64,000 nucleotides of DNA from Chryseobacterium culicis (GCF_900108365.1 NZ_FNWQ01000008.1:1-64000), one strand, 5' to 3'. Shown: positions 45,515 to 53,844, numbered from the stretch's first letter. A program made the numbers and translations. Notes: generated by a model not told the origin, from the letters alone.

Positions 45515-46528
45515 TTATCTCAATCCCGATCTTGGTCCGGAGGCAGCCACTACAGCCTGCATTCTGGTTTTTTGATTGGCAGAGAACATCACCATAGATT
45601 TGTCATCTACATAATCCATGTAGTTCATGAACATCTGAGAACGGCTTACACCGCCACAAACTCTGTTCAGAGGATAGGTAGGATTTCCGTAGTTAGGGCC
45701 GGGAGAAACTGGAGTGTCATTAGAGTAATCTGTCTGGCATCCTGCATCAGAAGATCCCCAAAGGTGAGGAAGGTTCAGGTAGTGTCCTACTTCATGAGTC
45801 ACTGTTCTTCCTAAATTGAATGGGGCAGAAGCACCTGTTTTTCCGATGTACTGATACCCGATGACAAGGCCGTCATACCATTGCCCGGCATTTTCAGGAT
45901 AATAAGCATAGCCTAGTGTTCCTGCCTGTCCGTTTTCATCAAGGATGGAATTTACTACCCAGATATTCATGTTTTTATTAACATCAGTCGCATCAATACC
46001 TCCTGTGCTTGCTTTCTTCATCTCTTCCAGGTTAGACTTCCAGCCCGTTTTAGAGTTTTGCTTACGGTTGGTAGCTACCAGTTTGAAACGGATTTTTACA
46101 TCCCCTGCGGCTACGGGTTGGAATGCTGAAGGAATTTTATTAATGTCAGAATTGGTTGCCCCATAGTCTGCATTCAGTACTGCAATTTGTTCTGCAATTC
46201 TTGCATCAGAAACATTTTGGGCGGAAGTGTTGTAGATAACGTTAAAAACAACAGGGATTTCTACGGTTCCGTCTGCCAGAACTTTTCCCACTTTCAGGTC
46301 ATTAACAAAGTTTTGCGTGCGGGCTTCAATTTCTTCTGCTTTTAAACGGAGTGAAGGGTTTTTTTGTAACATTTGAGCTCTTAATTCTTCGGAAGGGCAG
46401 CTTCTTTTCAGGGCTCCTGCAATAGCAGGTTCCTGATCCTGAGGTATTTCATTTTGATTGGTCAGGCTGTCGGTATTACATGCCGACATAAGGCCCAGAA
46501 CTAGGGCTCCAAATAGGAATTTTTTCAT
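45515..46528 (-). CDS. M43 (pappalysin) zinc metalloprotease lipoprotein, copy A
   Basis: This 337-residue lipoprotein (lipobox LMSAC, Cys17) carries an M43 metzincin domain. The zinc motif HEVGHYLNLPH (His245, Glu246, His249, His255) is followed by the Met-turn in FMNYMDYVDD. The N-terminal part (SCPSEELRAQMLQKNPSLR) resembles the prodomain-like helix of flavobacterial M43 proteins. It should degrade peptides or proteins at the cell surface. A paralogue (46880-47881) lies directly upstream with nearly the same promoter. Confidence 0.93.
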   Translation of the reverse strand: MKKFLFGALVLGLMSACNTDSLTNQNEIPQDQEPAIAGALKRSCPSEELRAQMLQKNPSLRLKAEEIEARTQNFVNDLKVGKVLADGTVEIPVVFNVIYNTSAQNVSDARIAEQIAVLNADYGATNSDINKIPSAFQPVAAGDVKIRFKLVATNRKQNSKTGWKSNLEEMKKASTGGIDATDVNKNMNIWVVNSILDENGQAGTLGYAYYPENAGQWYDGLVIGYQYIGKTGASAPFNLGRTVTHEVGHYLNLPHLWGSSDAGCQTDYSNDTPVSPGPNYGNPTYPLNRVCGGVSRSQMFMNYMDYVDDKSMVMFSANQKTRMQAVVAASGPRSGLR

Positions 46529-46557
46529 ATCGTTATAATATAATTTGGTTGAGGATG

Positions 46558-46588
46558 TGAAATTATACTATTTGAAATTAATGTGCAA
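46558..46588 (-). promoter_or_regulatory. Promoter of M43 copy A
   Basis: On the minus strand a -33 TTG (46586-46588) and a -7-like TATAATTTCA (46558-46567) are 18 bp apart. The same pair with the same spacing precedes copy B, and the surrounding ~45 bases are similar. Confidence 0.6.
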
Positions 46589-46828
46589 ACAATTCGTAAA
46601 ATATTTATTAAATTAATATGTTTTACTTTGTTTATGTGTTTTTAATTTAATGTTAGTGTATTTATATTGGATTTTAATTAAATTACTGTATTTTATTTTT
46701 ATTTCACGATTAAGTGTGTTTTTTAATGTAAATTATTTTATTTTTTTAATCTTTTGTAGAATATTTTACTTTTAAGTCAAGGGTTGGCTTTTGTTTATGC
46801 TCAACATGGCAATATCCTGTTAATAAAA
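46589..46828. other. AT-rich gap without a gene
   Basis: This stretch between the two M43 genes is very AT-rich, with stops in all frames. Apart from the promoter on its left and the terminator on its right, I see no structure or coding signal. Confidence 0.6.
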
Positions 46829-46858
46829 AAACCTACCTCAGATTGCGAGATAGGTTTT
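46829..46858 (-). terminator. Terminator after M43 copy B
   Basis: An AAACCTA(C)CTC / GAG(A)TAGGTTT hairpin with a T run on the minus strand, 21 bases past the stop codon. Confidence 0.8.
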
Positions 46859-46879
46859 GAATATTCTAAAAAAATACTT

Positions 46880-47881
46880 TTAATAAACTCTTAATCCTGA
46901 TCGTGCTCCAGAAGAAGCTACTACAGACTGCATTCTTGTTTTTTGTCCTGAAGAGAACATAAACATCGCTGCATCGTCTACGTAATCCATGTAGTTCATA
47001 AACATCACAGATCTTTGTACGCCGCTGCAGGTATTATAAAGAGGATAAGAAGGTTTGCCGTAGTTGGCTGTAGTTTGGGTAGGGGTGTCGCTTACCTGGT
47101 CATTTCCACAGTTAGCATCTCCCCAGATATGTCTCAGGTTCAGATAGTGGCCCACTTCGTGAGTGGCTGTTCTTCCGAGGTTAAATGGTGAAGAAGCACC
47201 TGTTTTTCCAAAATAAGGAGCTCCTATGACAACACCGTCATTCCATAATCCTGCGGATTCGGGAAAAGTAGCGTAGCCAAGAATTGTACGGCCCTGGCTG
47301 GTCATTTTGCCCACAATCCATATGTTTAAATAATTGGTAGGGTTAGTTGCATCAATGCCTCCTTTGGAAGCTTTCTTCATATCATCATTGGTAGACCAGC
47401 TTGTTTTAGTGGTAGATTTTCTTACGGTATTCACCAGTCTGAATTTTACTTTGGTATCACCGGAGCTTACTGATTGGAATTCGGCAGGTATTTTACTGAC
47501 ATCACTGTTTGTACCGGAATAGTCGGCATTCAGTACAGCTATCTGCTCAGCAATTCTTGCGTCAGAAACATTTTCCGCTGTGGTTTTGTACACAACATTC
47601 ACAACAACAGGAATTTCCACAGTGCCATCTGCCAGAACTTTTCCAACTTTCAAATCATTGGCAAATTTCTCGGTATTGATTTCCAAAGCAGCAAATTTTT
47701 GTTGAAGTTCAGGGTTTTTCTTCAGTGCTTCCTGACGGATTTCTTCAGAGGCACATCCTCTTTGTACCAGTCCTGCAGAAATAGATTCATCAATGGTATT
47801 TTCACCCGGATTAGTACTGTTGTCCTGATTACATGCCGACAGTACAGTGAGCATACATGCTCCAAATAATAGTTTTTTCAT
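46880..47881 (-). CDS. M43 (pappalysin) zinc metalloprotease lipoprotein, copy B
   Basis: This 333-residue paralogue of copy A has a lipobox at VLSAC (Cys17), the zinc motif HEVGHYLNLRHIWG, and the Met-turn in FMNYMDYVDD. The two share most landmarks (LKVGKVLADGTVEIPVV, NVSDARIAEQIAVLNADY, FNLGRTATHEVGH) and differ mainly in mid-domain loops. That pattern suggests a tandem duplication followed by change in specificity. Separate promoters and terminators indicate independent transcription. Confidence 0.93.
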   Translation of the reverse strand: MKKLLFGACMLTVLSACNQDNSTNPGENTIDESISAGLVQRGCASEEIRQEALKKNPELQQKFAALEINTEKFANDLKVGKVLADGTVEIPVVVNVVYKTTAENVSDARIAEQIAVLNADYSGTNSDVSKIPAEFQSVSSGDTKVKFRLVNTVRKSTTKTSWSTNDDMKKASKGGIDATNPTNYLNIWIVGKMTSQGRTILGYATFPESAGLWNDGVVIGAPYFGKTGASSPFNLGRTATHEVGHYLNLRHIWGDANCGNDQVSDTPTQTTANYGKPSYPLYNTCSGVQRSVMFMNYMDYVDDAAMFMFSSGQKTRMQSVVASSGARSGLRVY

Positions 47882-47906
47882 ATCAAAATCATTTTGGTTG
47901 AGAATG

Positions 47907-47937
47907 TGAAATTATATTTTTTGAAATTGATATGCAA
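47907..47937 (-). promoter_or_regulatory. Promoter of M43 copy B
   Basis: A -33 TTG (47935-47937) and TATAATTTCA (47907-47916) on the minus strand, spacing 18 bp, identical in plan to copy A. The remaining bases to 48129 are AT-rich and hold no gene. Confidence 0.6.
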
Positions 47938-48129
47938 GTGTTTTTCTTAATTATTTGATAAATTGTTAAGTTATTTCATCTTTAATTGAATTTAATTTAA
48001 CGTTATTAAATAAGTGTTGTGTTTTAGTTAATTTTAAAATTGGGTATGATGTTTTTATTTATTCGCTATGTTTATATGAATTTTTTTAATTAAAACTTTT
48101 TTTTTTAGGAACACTTTTAATATTATGTT

Positions 48130-48771
48130 TTAATTTGCAAAACCATTTTTAATAGCAAACACAGCCAGTCCTACACGGGTTTTCAAATCCAGTTTTTCAC
48201 AGAGCTGATCGCGGTAGCTTTCCACTGTTCTGGGGCTGCAGCACATTCTGTCTGCAATTTCTTTATAGCTCAGCTCAGTGACTGTATATTTAAGAAATTC
48301 TTTTTCTCTGTCTGAAATTCTTACTGTAATTTCAGATTCCGTTTCCTTGTTGAGATTAGAAAAAATAATTTTTGATGCCCAGTCCGGATAAAAGAAACCG
48401 TCGCTGTTCAGCCGGGTAAGTGCTGTTTCCAGATCTCTGGGATGAGTGTTTTTTAAAAGGTAGCCTTTGGCTCCGCTTTTTATCATTTTAATTACGCTGT
48501 TGTCATCCCCCTGCATACTGAGAGCCATAACTTTAACGCCGGGATGGTTTTTCGTAAGCCAGACCGCGGTTTCAAAACCATCCATAATAGGCATGCTTAT
48601 ATCTAAAAGAATGATATCGGGGATTGTATTTCCTTCTTCAAATTTTTGGATAAGATCTTTACCGTTTTCGCATACGTAGATCACTTCAAATTCGCTGAAA
48701 TTACCGATAATGCTTTCCAGTGCCTTAGCAATTAATATATGATCATCAACAATTACAATAGATTTTTTCAT
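48130..48771 (-). CDS. NarL/LuxR-type response regulator
   Basis: This 213-residue regulator has a receiver domain (Asp9/Asp10, phospho-acceptor Asp57 in LLDISMPIMDG, Lys in LKNTHP). A LuxR-type helix-turn-helix (about 145-213) contains ISDREKEFLKYTVTELSYKEIADRM and SPRTVESYRDQLCEKL. Its start overlaps the end of the kinase gene by 4 bases (ATGA), implying translational coupling. It is the last gene of a four-gene minus-strand operon. Targets are unknown; TTTTTAC(C/G)G motifs upstream of the operon are candidates. Confidence 0.94.
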   Translation of the reverse strand: MKKSIVIVDDHILIAKALESIIGNFSEFEVIYVCENGKDLIQKFEEGNTIPDIILLDISMPIMDGFETAVWLTKNHPGVKVMALSMQGDDNSVIKMIKSGAKGYLLKNTHPRDLETALTRLNSDGFFYPDWASKIIFSNLNKETESEITVRISDREKEFLKYTVTELSYKEIADRMCCSPRTVESYRDQLCEKLDLKTRVGLAVFAIKNGFAN

Positions 48772-49553
48772 GACTGTTTTTTTAAGATAATAGTAAGTAG
48801 GGTTCCCGCATTTTCATTGCTTTCCATATGGAATTTTGCGCCTATGATTTCCGCTCTGTTTTTCATATTGGTGAGGCCTATTCCGTTGGATTTGATCTTT
48901 GAAGTATCAAATCCTTTTCCGTCATCACGGATGGTAAGTTCCCAAAGAATATCTTCAGAAGTATTCAGGGTGATGAAAATATTTTTACATCCGGAGTGTT
49001 TTATGCTATTCTGAATAAATTCCTGAGTGATTCTCAGCAGTACATTTTTATGAACAAACCCCAGATCCAGCTGCTTGAAATTATGTTCAAAGGTTACATG
49101 GCACTTTTTAAAAGAGTTGGTATTGTCTACTTCCTCCTGTATTAAAGTTACAATTTCTTTTTGGTTGATATTGTCATCCGTCAGCGTCTTAGACAGGCTC
49201 CTAAGGTCCTGCAGAGACTGGTTGATGATCTGGGAAACCTGATCAATTCTTTCACTTGCTTCCGAGACTTTGTTTTCGTAAAGCATCTGTTGTACGTACA
49301 GGCTTACGAGGGTAAGTTTTTGGCCTATATTATCATGAAGTTCCCTCCCGATCTGCTGCATAGTAGCCTGCTGAATTTCCAATTGGGTAGATAACAGCTC
49401 TCTCTGATGAAGTTCATTTTTCCTTTCAATTTCATTCAGATGCTCTTTTTTGCGCTGTTTGTAACTTCTGATATAGATTAATACAGCAGTTACAAACATT
49501 ACAAAAAGTATATTAAATAGAATAATTACAATTAAGAGCTCTGTTTTCCCCAT
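48768..49553 (-). CDS. Minimal NarX-type histidine kinase
   Basis: This is a 261-residue kinase with a single N-terminal transmembrane helix (about residues 6-28) and no extracellular sensor. A short coiled coil leads to HisKA_3 (His73 in IGRELHDNIGQKLTLV) and HATPase_c (EFIQNSIKHSG, RDDGKGFD, GIGLTNMKNRAEIIG). With no sensing domain of its own, it probably takes its signal from a partner. The gene for a multi-pass membrane protein overlaps its start by 22 bases and is the natural candidate. The cognate regulator is translationally coupled downstream. Confidence 0.93.
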   Translation of the reverse strand: MGKTELLIVIILFNILFVMFVTAVLIYIRSYKQRKKEHLNEIERKNELHQRELLSTQLEIQQATMQQIGRELHDNIGQKLTLVSLYVQQMLYENKVSEASERIDQVSQIINQSLQDLRSLSKTLTDDNINQKEIVTLIQEEVDNTNSFKKCHVTFEHNFKQLDLGFVHKNVLLRITQEFIQNSIKHSGCKNIFITLNTSEDILWELTIRDDGKGFDTSKIKSNGIGLTNMKNRAEIIGAKFHMESNENAGTLLTIILKKQS

Positions 49554-50176
49554 ATAAATGAACTTGCAAATAAAATATACATCACGACCCCTGACATTAG
49601 AAAATAACTAAAATAAATATTCCAAATTTCAGTATAGTCTAATAAGATGGAATAAAATGCCATAAAAGGGAGTGTTCCTATATAAGAAAGTGTTATTCCT
49701 AAATTAATATAAAACATTCTGTTTTTATTAAAGTGAAGAATATCTTGCGAATTAATTTGCTTGTAATATTCCATAACTACCAAAAGCATTAAGATGAGAC
49801 ATCCAAACGTGTAGTTAAAAGCAAATACAATCTTATTCCCAGAGAAATACAACTCATTAGGAATGAAGGAAAGAAAATATAAGATGGATAGCCCATAAAA
49901 AAGCTTAGGCTTTCCTAAAGATTTAGCAGCATACAACCAGTAAAAAAATATAAACTGGACAGGCATTAAGAAATAATTATAAAAATAAGCTTTAGAGAAA
50001 TAAGCAAATTTTCCCCATCTGCCATATGCCTCACTAATAAAGATGAAAATTAAGAAAAATACAAAAAATTTCCAATACTCTCTTCTTATGCGATGGTAAT
50101 ACAAAATGCCAACAAAAGCGGCAAGTCCCTCAGCCCATAGCATACTTTTGCTTGCAAATTCTTGGAAATCTGTCAT
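49532..50176 (-). CDS. Multi-pass membrane protein, putative sensor partner
   Basis: This 214-residue protein is dominated by about six transmembrane helices and carries many aromatic residues; loops are short. I recognise no named family. Its end overlaps the kinase gene by 22 bases and it lies 18 bases after the upstream unknown gene. The tight coupling to a kinase lacking a sensor suggests that it detects the signal for that kinase, possibly a membrane or lipid-soluble cue. That is inference from arrangement only. Confidence 0.7.
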   Translation of the reverse strand: MTDFQEFASKSMLWAEGLAAFVGILYYHRIRREYWKFFVFFLIFIFISEAYGRWGKFAYFSKAYFYNYFLMPVQFIFFYWLYAAKSLGKPKLFYGLSILYFLSFIPNELYFSGNKIVFAFNYTFGCLILMLLVVMEYYKQINSQDILHFNKNRMFYINLGITLSYIGTLPFMAFYSILLDYTEIWNIYFSYFLMSGVVMYILFASSFIWGKQSS

Positions 50177-50194
50177 GTATTTATAAATTAATTG

Positions 50195-50752
50195 TTAATA
50201 TAATTCACCTGCAGGATTCTTAGGAGGGGTGAGTTGCCCATTATTTTCTCCGAGGCCGGTGTCGTCACCAAAAGGACCTCCATTTCCATCAACATTGCCG
50301 GATGGAGTAAAATTGCGTGCATTTAATGCTAAATTTGAATTTTCTCCATTTGTTTTAAATGGATTAAAATCAAAATCAATAAGTTCTCCTGTTTCATTGG
50401 TTTTTTTAACGGTTGGAATCATTACTAGAGTATGTCTTCCGGCATATTCTACTGGAACAGGATGGGAGTCCATCACAGACCAGTTTTCCTGCTTGGGATA
50501 AGTTGCATAGTAAAATCTGATCCCCAGATCTTCCGCAGAAGTATCAGGATTTACTTTTGCTGCTTCTTCTTCAATCTTTGCAATGAAGTTTTTCAATTTT
50601 GGAAGGTCAAACCAAATGGAATGAGCATCCTGTATTCCTAAGGCAGTGTTGATTGCTGTTAGATGGTTTTGACGATAATTGTCAATCAGAGCCTGGATAA
50701 GATTGTTTGACATTATTCCAGGTTGTAGTGGATTGTTTGATTCAGTATTCAT
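50195..50752 (-). CDS. Unknown protein, first gene of sensory operon
   Basis: This is a 185-residue protein without signal peptide or membrane segment. Its N-terminal ~125 residues look folded (SIWFDLPKLKNFIAKIEEEA; LGIRFYYATYPKQENW; HTLVMIPTVKK). The C-terminal ~50 residues are Asn/Gly/Pro-rich and probably disordered (NVDGNGGPFGDDTGLG). A second in-frame ATG 13 codons in (MSNNLIQAL) is an alternative start. I do not recognise the family. A perfect GTTTTAC-G-GTAAAAC dyad lies 9 bases upstream of the start codon. Confidence 0.65.
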   Translation of the reverse strand: MNTESNNPLQPGIMSNNLIQALIDNYRQNHLTAINTALGIQDAHSIWFDLPKLKNFIAKIEEEAAKVNPDTSAEDLGIRFYYATYPKQENWSVMDSHPVPVEYAGRHTLVMIPTVKKTNETGELIDFDFNPFKTNGENSNLALNARNFTPSGNVDGNGGPFGDDTGLGENNGQLTPPKNPAGELY

Positions 50753-50760
50753 AGCTTAGT

Positions 50761-50865
50761 GTTTTACGGTAAAACTCAATTAATATGCAAATCTCGGAAA
50801 AAATATGCTAGAAAATGCATTCAATAATAGGGATTTGTACTGTTATTTTTACCGTGTTTTTACGG
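50761..50865 (-). promoter_or_regulatory. Candidate operators of the sensory operon
   Basis: A perfect inverted repeat GTTTTAC-G-GTAAAAC lies at 50761-50775. About 80 bases upstream, TTTTTACCG (50846-50854) and GTTTTTACGG (50856-50865) carry the same core, with CCGT/ACGG forming a small dyad. LuxR-type regulators bind inverted repeats, so these may be autoregulatory sites. Confidence 0.4.
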
Positions 50866-50922
50866 ATTGTGTGTAAAGCATAATTTTTGAGGTTCATTCA
50901 GATCCGGATCCTATCCATAATA

Positions 50923-50958
50923 AAAAAGCGGAAAAAGTTTCTTTCTCCGCTTTTTTCT
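50923..50958 (-). terminator. Terminator after GG-leader peptide gene
   Basis: An AAAAAAGCGGA(A)AAAG / CTTTCTCCGCTTTTTT hairpin with A and T runs on both sides lies 3 bases beyond the peptide stop codon. Confidence 0.85.
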
Positions 50959-50960
50959 TT

Positions 50961-51113
50961 TTAAATACATGGATATTTTCTCCAATCCCTGCAAATGTAG
51001 CCTGTAGTACAGCACAGATTGGGAGGGCAGTTCATATTTTCATCACACATAATGACTGGAGCAATAAGTCCGCCATCAATTTTTTTTAAATCTTTTCTTT
51101 TGAGCTTTTTCAT
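50961..51113 (-). CDS. Double-glycine-leader, six-Cys bacteriocin-like peptide
   Basis: A 50-codon gene runs from an ATG on the minus strand at 51113 to a TAA. The leader MKKLKRKDLKKIDGG is the basic, Lys/Leu-rich double-glycine type used for peptides cut and exported by C39-peptidase ABC transporters. The 35-residue core after Gly15 has six Cys (23, 29, 34, 35, 41, 49), in the order C-C-CC-C-C, as in cystine-knot peptides. It resembles the short bacteriocin-like proteins common in Chryseobacterium. No transporter or modification enzyme is adjacent. A promoter with dyads lies upstream and a strong terminator follows directly, so it is a compact stand-alone unit. Role as antimicrobial or signal is open. 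Confidence 0.8.
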   Translation of the reverse strand: MKKLKRKDLKKIDGGLIAPVIMCDENMNCPPNLCCTTGYICRDWRKYPCI

Positions 51114-51129
51114 ATTGATTTTGTTTACG

Positions 51130-51152
51130 TTACTGGTTCAGTAAAGATACTG
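51130..51152 (-). promoter_or_regulatory. Overlapping dyads upstream of the GG-leader peptide gene
   Basis: TTACTG-GTT-CAGTAA (51130-51144) and CAGTA-AAGA-TACTG (51139-51152) are perfect inverted repeats sharing a half-site. A -7-like TATCTTTA (minus strand, 51142-51149) falls inside them. Both end 17 bases before the start codon, as expected of an operator. Confidence 0.5.
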
Positions 51153-51187
51153 TTATTTCACTTAATAATGAAAAAAACATAAAAAAA

Positions 51188-51217
51188 TAAGTGCTGTAGA
51201 TCCTTCTACAGCACTTA
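51188..51217 (-). terminator. Terminator after clpB
   Basis: A 13-bp perfect stem (TAAGTGCTGTAGA and its complement) with a 4-base loop, followed on the minus strand by a T-rich run. Confidence 0.92.
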
Positions 51218-51249
51218 TTCACAAAAATAATGTATATGAAAAAAACTAT

Positions 51250-53844
51250 TTATTTTTCGGTAGGCCGGAAAACCAGTCCTGTTTCTACAAAGTAATCCAG
51301 CGTAATTCTGTCGCCGTCATTTACATTTCCTGCCAGAATTTCTTTAGACAGTTTGTTTAATACCTCCTGTTGGATTACCCTTTTCAACGGTCTTGCTCCG
51401 AAGGCAGGATCATATCCTTTATTCATCAGATAATCTACCGCATCCTGAGTGAAGGTCATAATGATGTTTCTTTTAGATAACATGTCATTGAACCCTCTCA
51501 ATTGATACTGTACGATTTTTCCGATTTCTTTTTTTCTTAGAGGCTGGAAGAGTACAACTTCATCAATTCTGTTCAGGAACTCCGGACGAAGGGTCTGCTT
51601 TAACAGATCAAAAACTTCATCTTTGGTTTTATCCACAATTTCATCCTGATTTTCCTCCGTAAGATTTTCAAAATTCTCCTGAATCAGGTGAGAACCTAAA
51701 TTCGAAGTCATAATGATGATTGAATTTTTAAAATTCACCACGCGGCCTTTATTATCGGTAAGACGTCCGTCATCCAGCACCTGAAGTAAGGTATTGAAAA
51801 CATCTGGATGTGCTTTTTCTATCTCATCTAAAAGCACTACAGAATAAGGTCTTCTTCTTACAGCCTCAGTCAATTGTCCTCCCTCATCATATCCTACATA
51901 TCCCGGAGGAGCACCTACCAGTCTGGAGACACTATGGCGTTCCTGATATTCACTCATATCAATTCTGGTCATATTGTTTTCATCATCAAATAAGAATTCA
52001 GCCAATGCTTTCGCCAGCTCGGTTTTACCCACTCCGGTTGTTCCCAGAAATAAAAATGAACCGATTGGCTTTTTATCATCACTTAATCCGGCTCTGTTTC
52101 TTCTGATAGCATCAGCAACTGCCTGAATTGCCTCATCCTGGCCAACTACTCTGTGATGCAGCTCAGATTCAAGGTTCAGCAATTTGTCTCTCTCGGACTG
52201 TAATAATTTGGTTACCGGAATACCGGTCCATTTGGCAATCACTTCAGAAATATTTTCTGCAGTAACCTCTTCTTTAATCAGCTCGTTCTGATGATTCTGC
52301 ATTTCCAGCTCAACTTTGCTGAGCTCTTCTTCTTTTTCACGAAGTTTTCCGTATTGGATCTCCGCTACTTTTGCATAATCTCCGGCTCTGGAAGCTCTTT
52401 CTGCTTCAAGTTTCAGAGACTCTATGTCTTTTTTGATCTGGGTAAGATCTTCACTTTTCTGTTTTTCTTTCAGCCATTTGGCGTTGATTTCATTTCTCTG
52501 TTCAGAAATTTTAGCAATATCCTCCTTCAGATGATCAATTTTTGTCTGGTTGCCCTCCCTTGAAATAGCTGCCAGCTCAATTTCCAGCTGCATAAGCCTT
52601 CTGTCCAGAACATCCAGCTCTTCCGGTTTGGAATTGATCTCCATTCTGAGTTTTGCAGAAGCTTCATCAATAAGGTCAATCGCTTTATCCGGTAAAAAAC
52701 GGTCTGAAATATATCTCTGAGACATTTCTACCGCAGCAATAATTGCCTCATCTTTGATTCTTACCTTATGGTGGGCTTCATATTTGTCTTTAATACCACG
52801 AAGGATAGAAATAGCAGATTCAGTATCCGGCTCTTCCACCATTACTTTCTGGAAACGTCTCTCCAACGCTTTGTCCTTCTCAAAATATTTTTGATATTCG
52901 TTAAGCGTAGTTGCTCCGATGGCTCTTAGCTCTCCTCTTGCTAAGGCAGGTTTTAAGATATTGGCAGCATCCATAGCTCCTTCGCCGCCTCCGGCTCCAA
53001 CCAAAGTGTGGATCTCGTCAATGAAAAGAATAATCTGTCCGTCAGATTTGATCACTTCATTCACGACGGATTTTAAACGCTCTTCAAATTCACCTTTGTA
53101 TTTGGCTCCGGCGATCAAAGCTCCCATATCCAATGAGAATAACGTTTTATCCATCAGGTTTTCAGGAACATCACCACTAATAATTCTGTGGGCAATTCCC
53201 TCAGCAATGGCTGTTTTACCAACACCCGGTTCCCCGATAAGGATTGGATTATTTTTAGTTCTTCTGGAAAGGATCTGTAAAACCCTTCTGATTTCCTCAT
53301 CACGTCCGATTACGGGATCCAGTTTCCCTTCTGCTGCTAACTCGTTAAAGTTTTTAGCATATTTATTTAAAGACTGATAAGTTTCTTCCGAACTTGCAGA
53401 AGTGGCTTTGCTTCCTTTTCTTAATTCTTTGATAGCGCCTTCCAGCAGATTCTTCGTTACTCCCATATCTTTCAGCATTTTAGAAACTTCCGAGGTGGTT
53501 TCCAAAAGGGATAACCATAAATGCTCAATCGTTACATATTCATCACCCATTTTCTTGGCGATGTTGGGTGCATCCAGCAATACTTTATTAGCAGACTGTG
53601 AGAGATAAATGTTTCCTCCCTGTACTTTGGGAAGTTTCTCTAAATTTTCACGGTTTCGCTCTCTTACCAAATTAGCATCTGCTTCAGATTTTTTCAGCAG
53701 GAAAGGCGATATATTTTCATCCACCTGGAAAATTCCTTCAAGGAGATGTTGAGGTTCAATACTTTGGTTGCCCAGTTCCATAGCAACCTGCTGTGCTGCC
53801 TGGATGGCTTCCTGTGATTTTACGGTATATTGATTTAAGTTCAT
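51250..53844 (-). CDS. clpB: ATP-dependent chaperone ClpB
   Basis: This 864-residue AAA+ disaggregase works with DnaK to rescue aggregated proteins after heat stress. The N-domain (repeats at about 1-150) is followed by AAA-1 with Walker A GEPGVGKTAIAEG and Walker B ILFIDEIH, the long coiled-coil M-domain (about 400-530) that marks ClpB rather than ClpA/C, and AAA-2 with GTTGVGKTELAKALAE and VLLDEIEKAHPDV. It is full length. It stands alone and is divergent from the TetR gene; a duplicated GACAAATTTTCCG sequence lies in the shared upstream region. Confidence 0.98.
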   Translation of the reverse strand: MNLNQYTVKSQEAIQAAQQVAMELGNQSIEPQHLLEGIFQVDENISPFLLKKSEADANLVRERNRENLEKLPKVQGGNIYLSQSANKVLLDAPNIAKKMGDEYVTIEHLWLSLLETTSEVSKMLKDMGVTKNLLEGAIKELRKGSKATSASSEETYQSLNKYAKNFNELAAEGKLDPVIGRDEEIRRVLQILSRRTKNNPILIGEPGVGKTAIAEGIAHRIISGDVPENLMDKTLFSLDMGALIAGAKYKGEFEERLKSVVNEVIKSDGQIILFIDEIHTLVGAGGGEGAMDAANILKPALARGELRAIGATTLNEYQKYFEKDKALERRFQKVMVEEPDTESAISILRGIKDKYEAHHKVRIKDEAIIAAVEMSQRYISDRFLPDKAIDLIDEASAKLRMEINSKPEELDVLDRRLMQLEIELAAISREGNQTKIDHLKEDIAKISEQRNEINAKWLKEKQKSEDLTQIKKDIESLKLEAERASRAGDYAKVAEIQYGKLREKEEELSKVELEMQNHQNELIKEEVTAENISEVIAKWTGIPVTKLLQSERDKLLNLESELHHRVVGQDEAIQAVADAIRRNRAGLSDDKKPIGSFLFLGTTGVGKTELAKALAEFLFDDENNMTRIDMSEYQERHSVSRLVGAPPGYVGYDEGGQLTEAVRRRPYSVVLLDEIEKAHPDVFNTLLQVLDDGRLTDNKGRVVNFKNSIIIMTSNLGSHLIQENFENLTEENQDEIVDKTKDEVFDLLKQTLRPEFLNRIDEVVLFQPLRKKEIGKIVQYQLRGFNDMLSKRNIIMTFTQDAVDYLMNKGYDPAFGARPLKRVIQQEVLNKLSKEILAGNVNDGDRITLDYFVETGLVFRPTEK

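Noticed and set aside
50809..50880. 23-codon plus-strand ORF between the sensory operon and the peptide gene
   Set aside because: No leader, no recognisable composition, and it crosses the putative operator motifs; length is within chance.
52919..53377. 152-residue plus-strand ORF
   Set aside because: Antisense to the AAA-1 domain of clpB; a shadow of a highly conserved gene.
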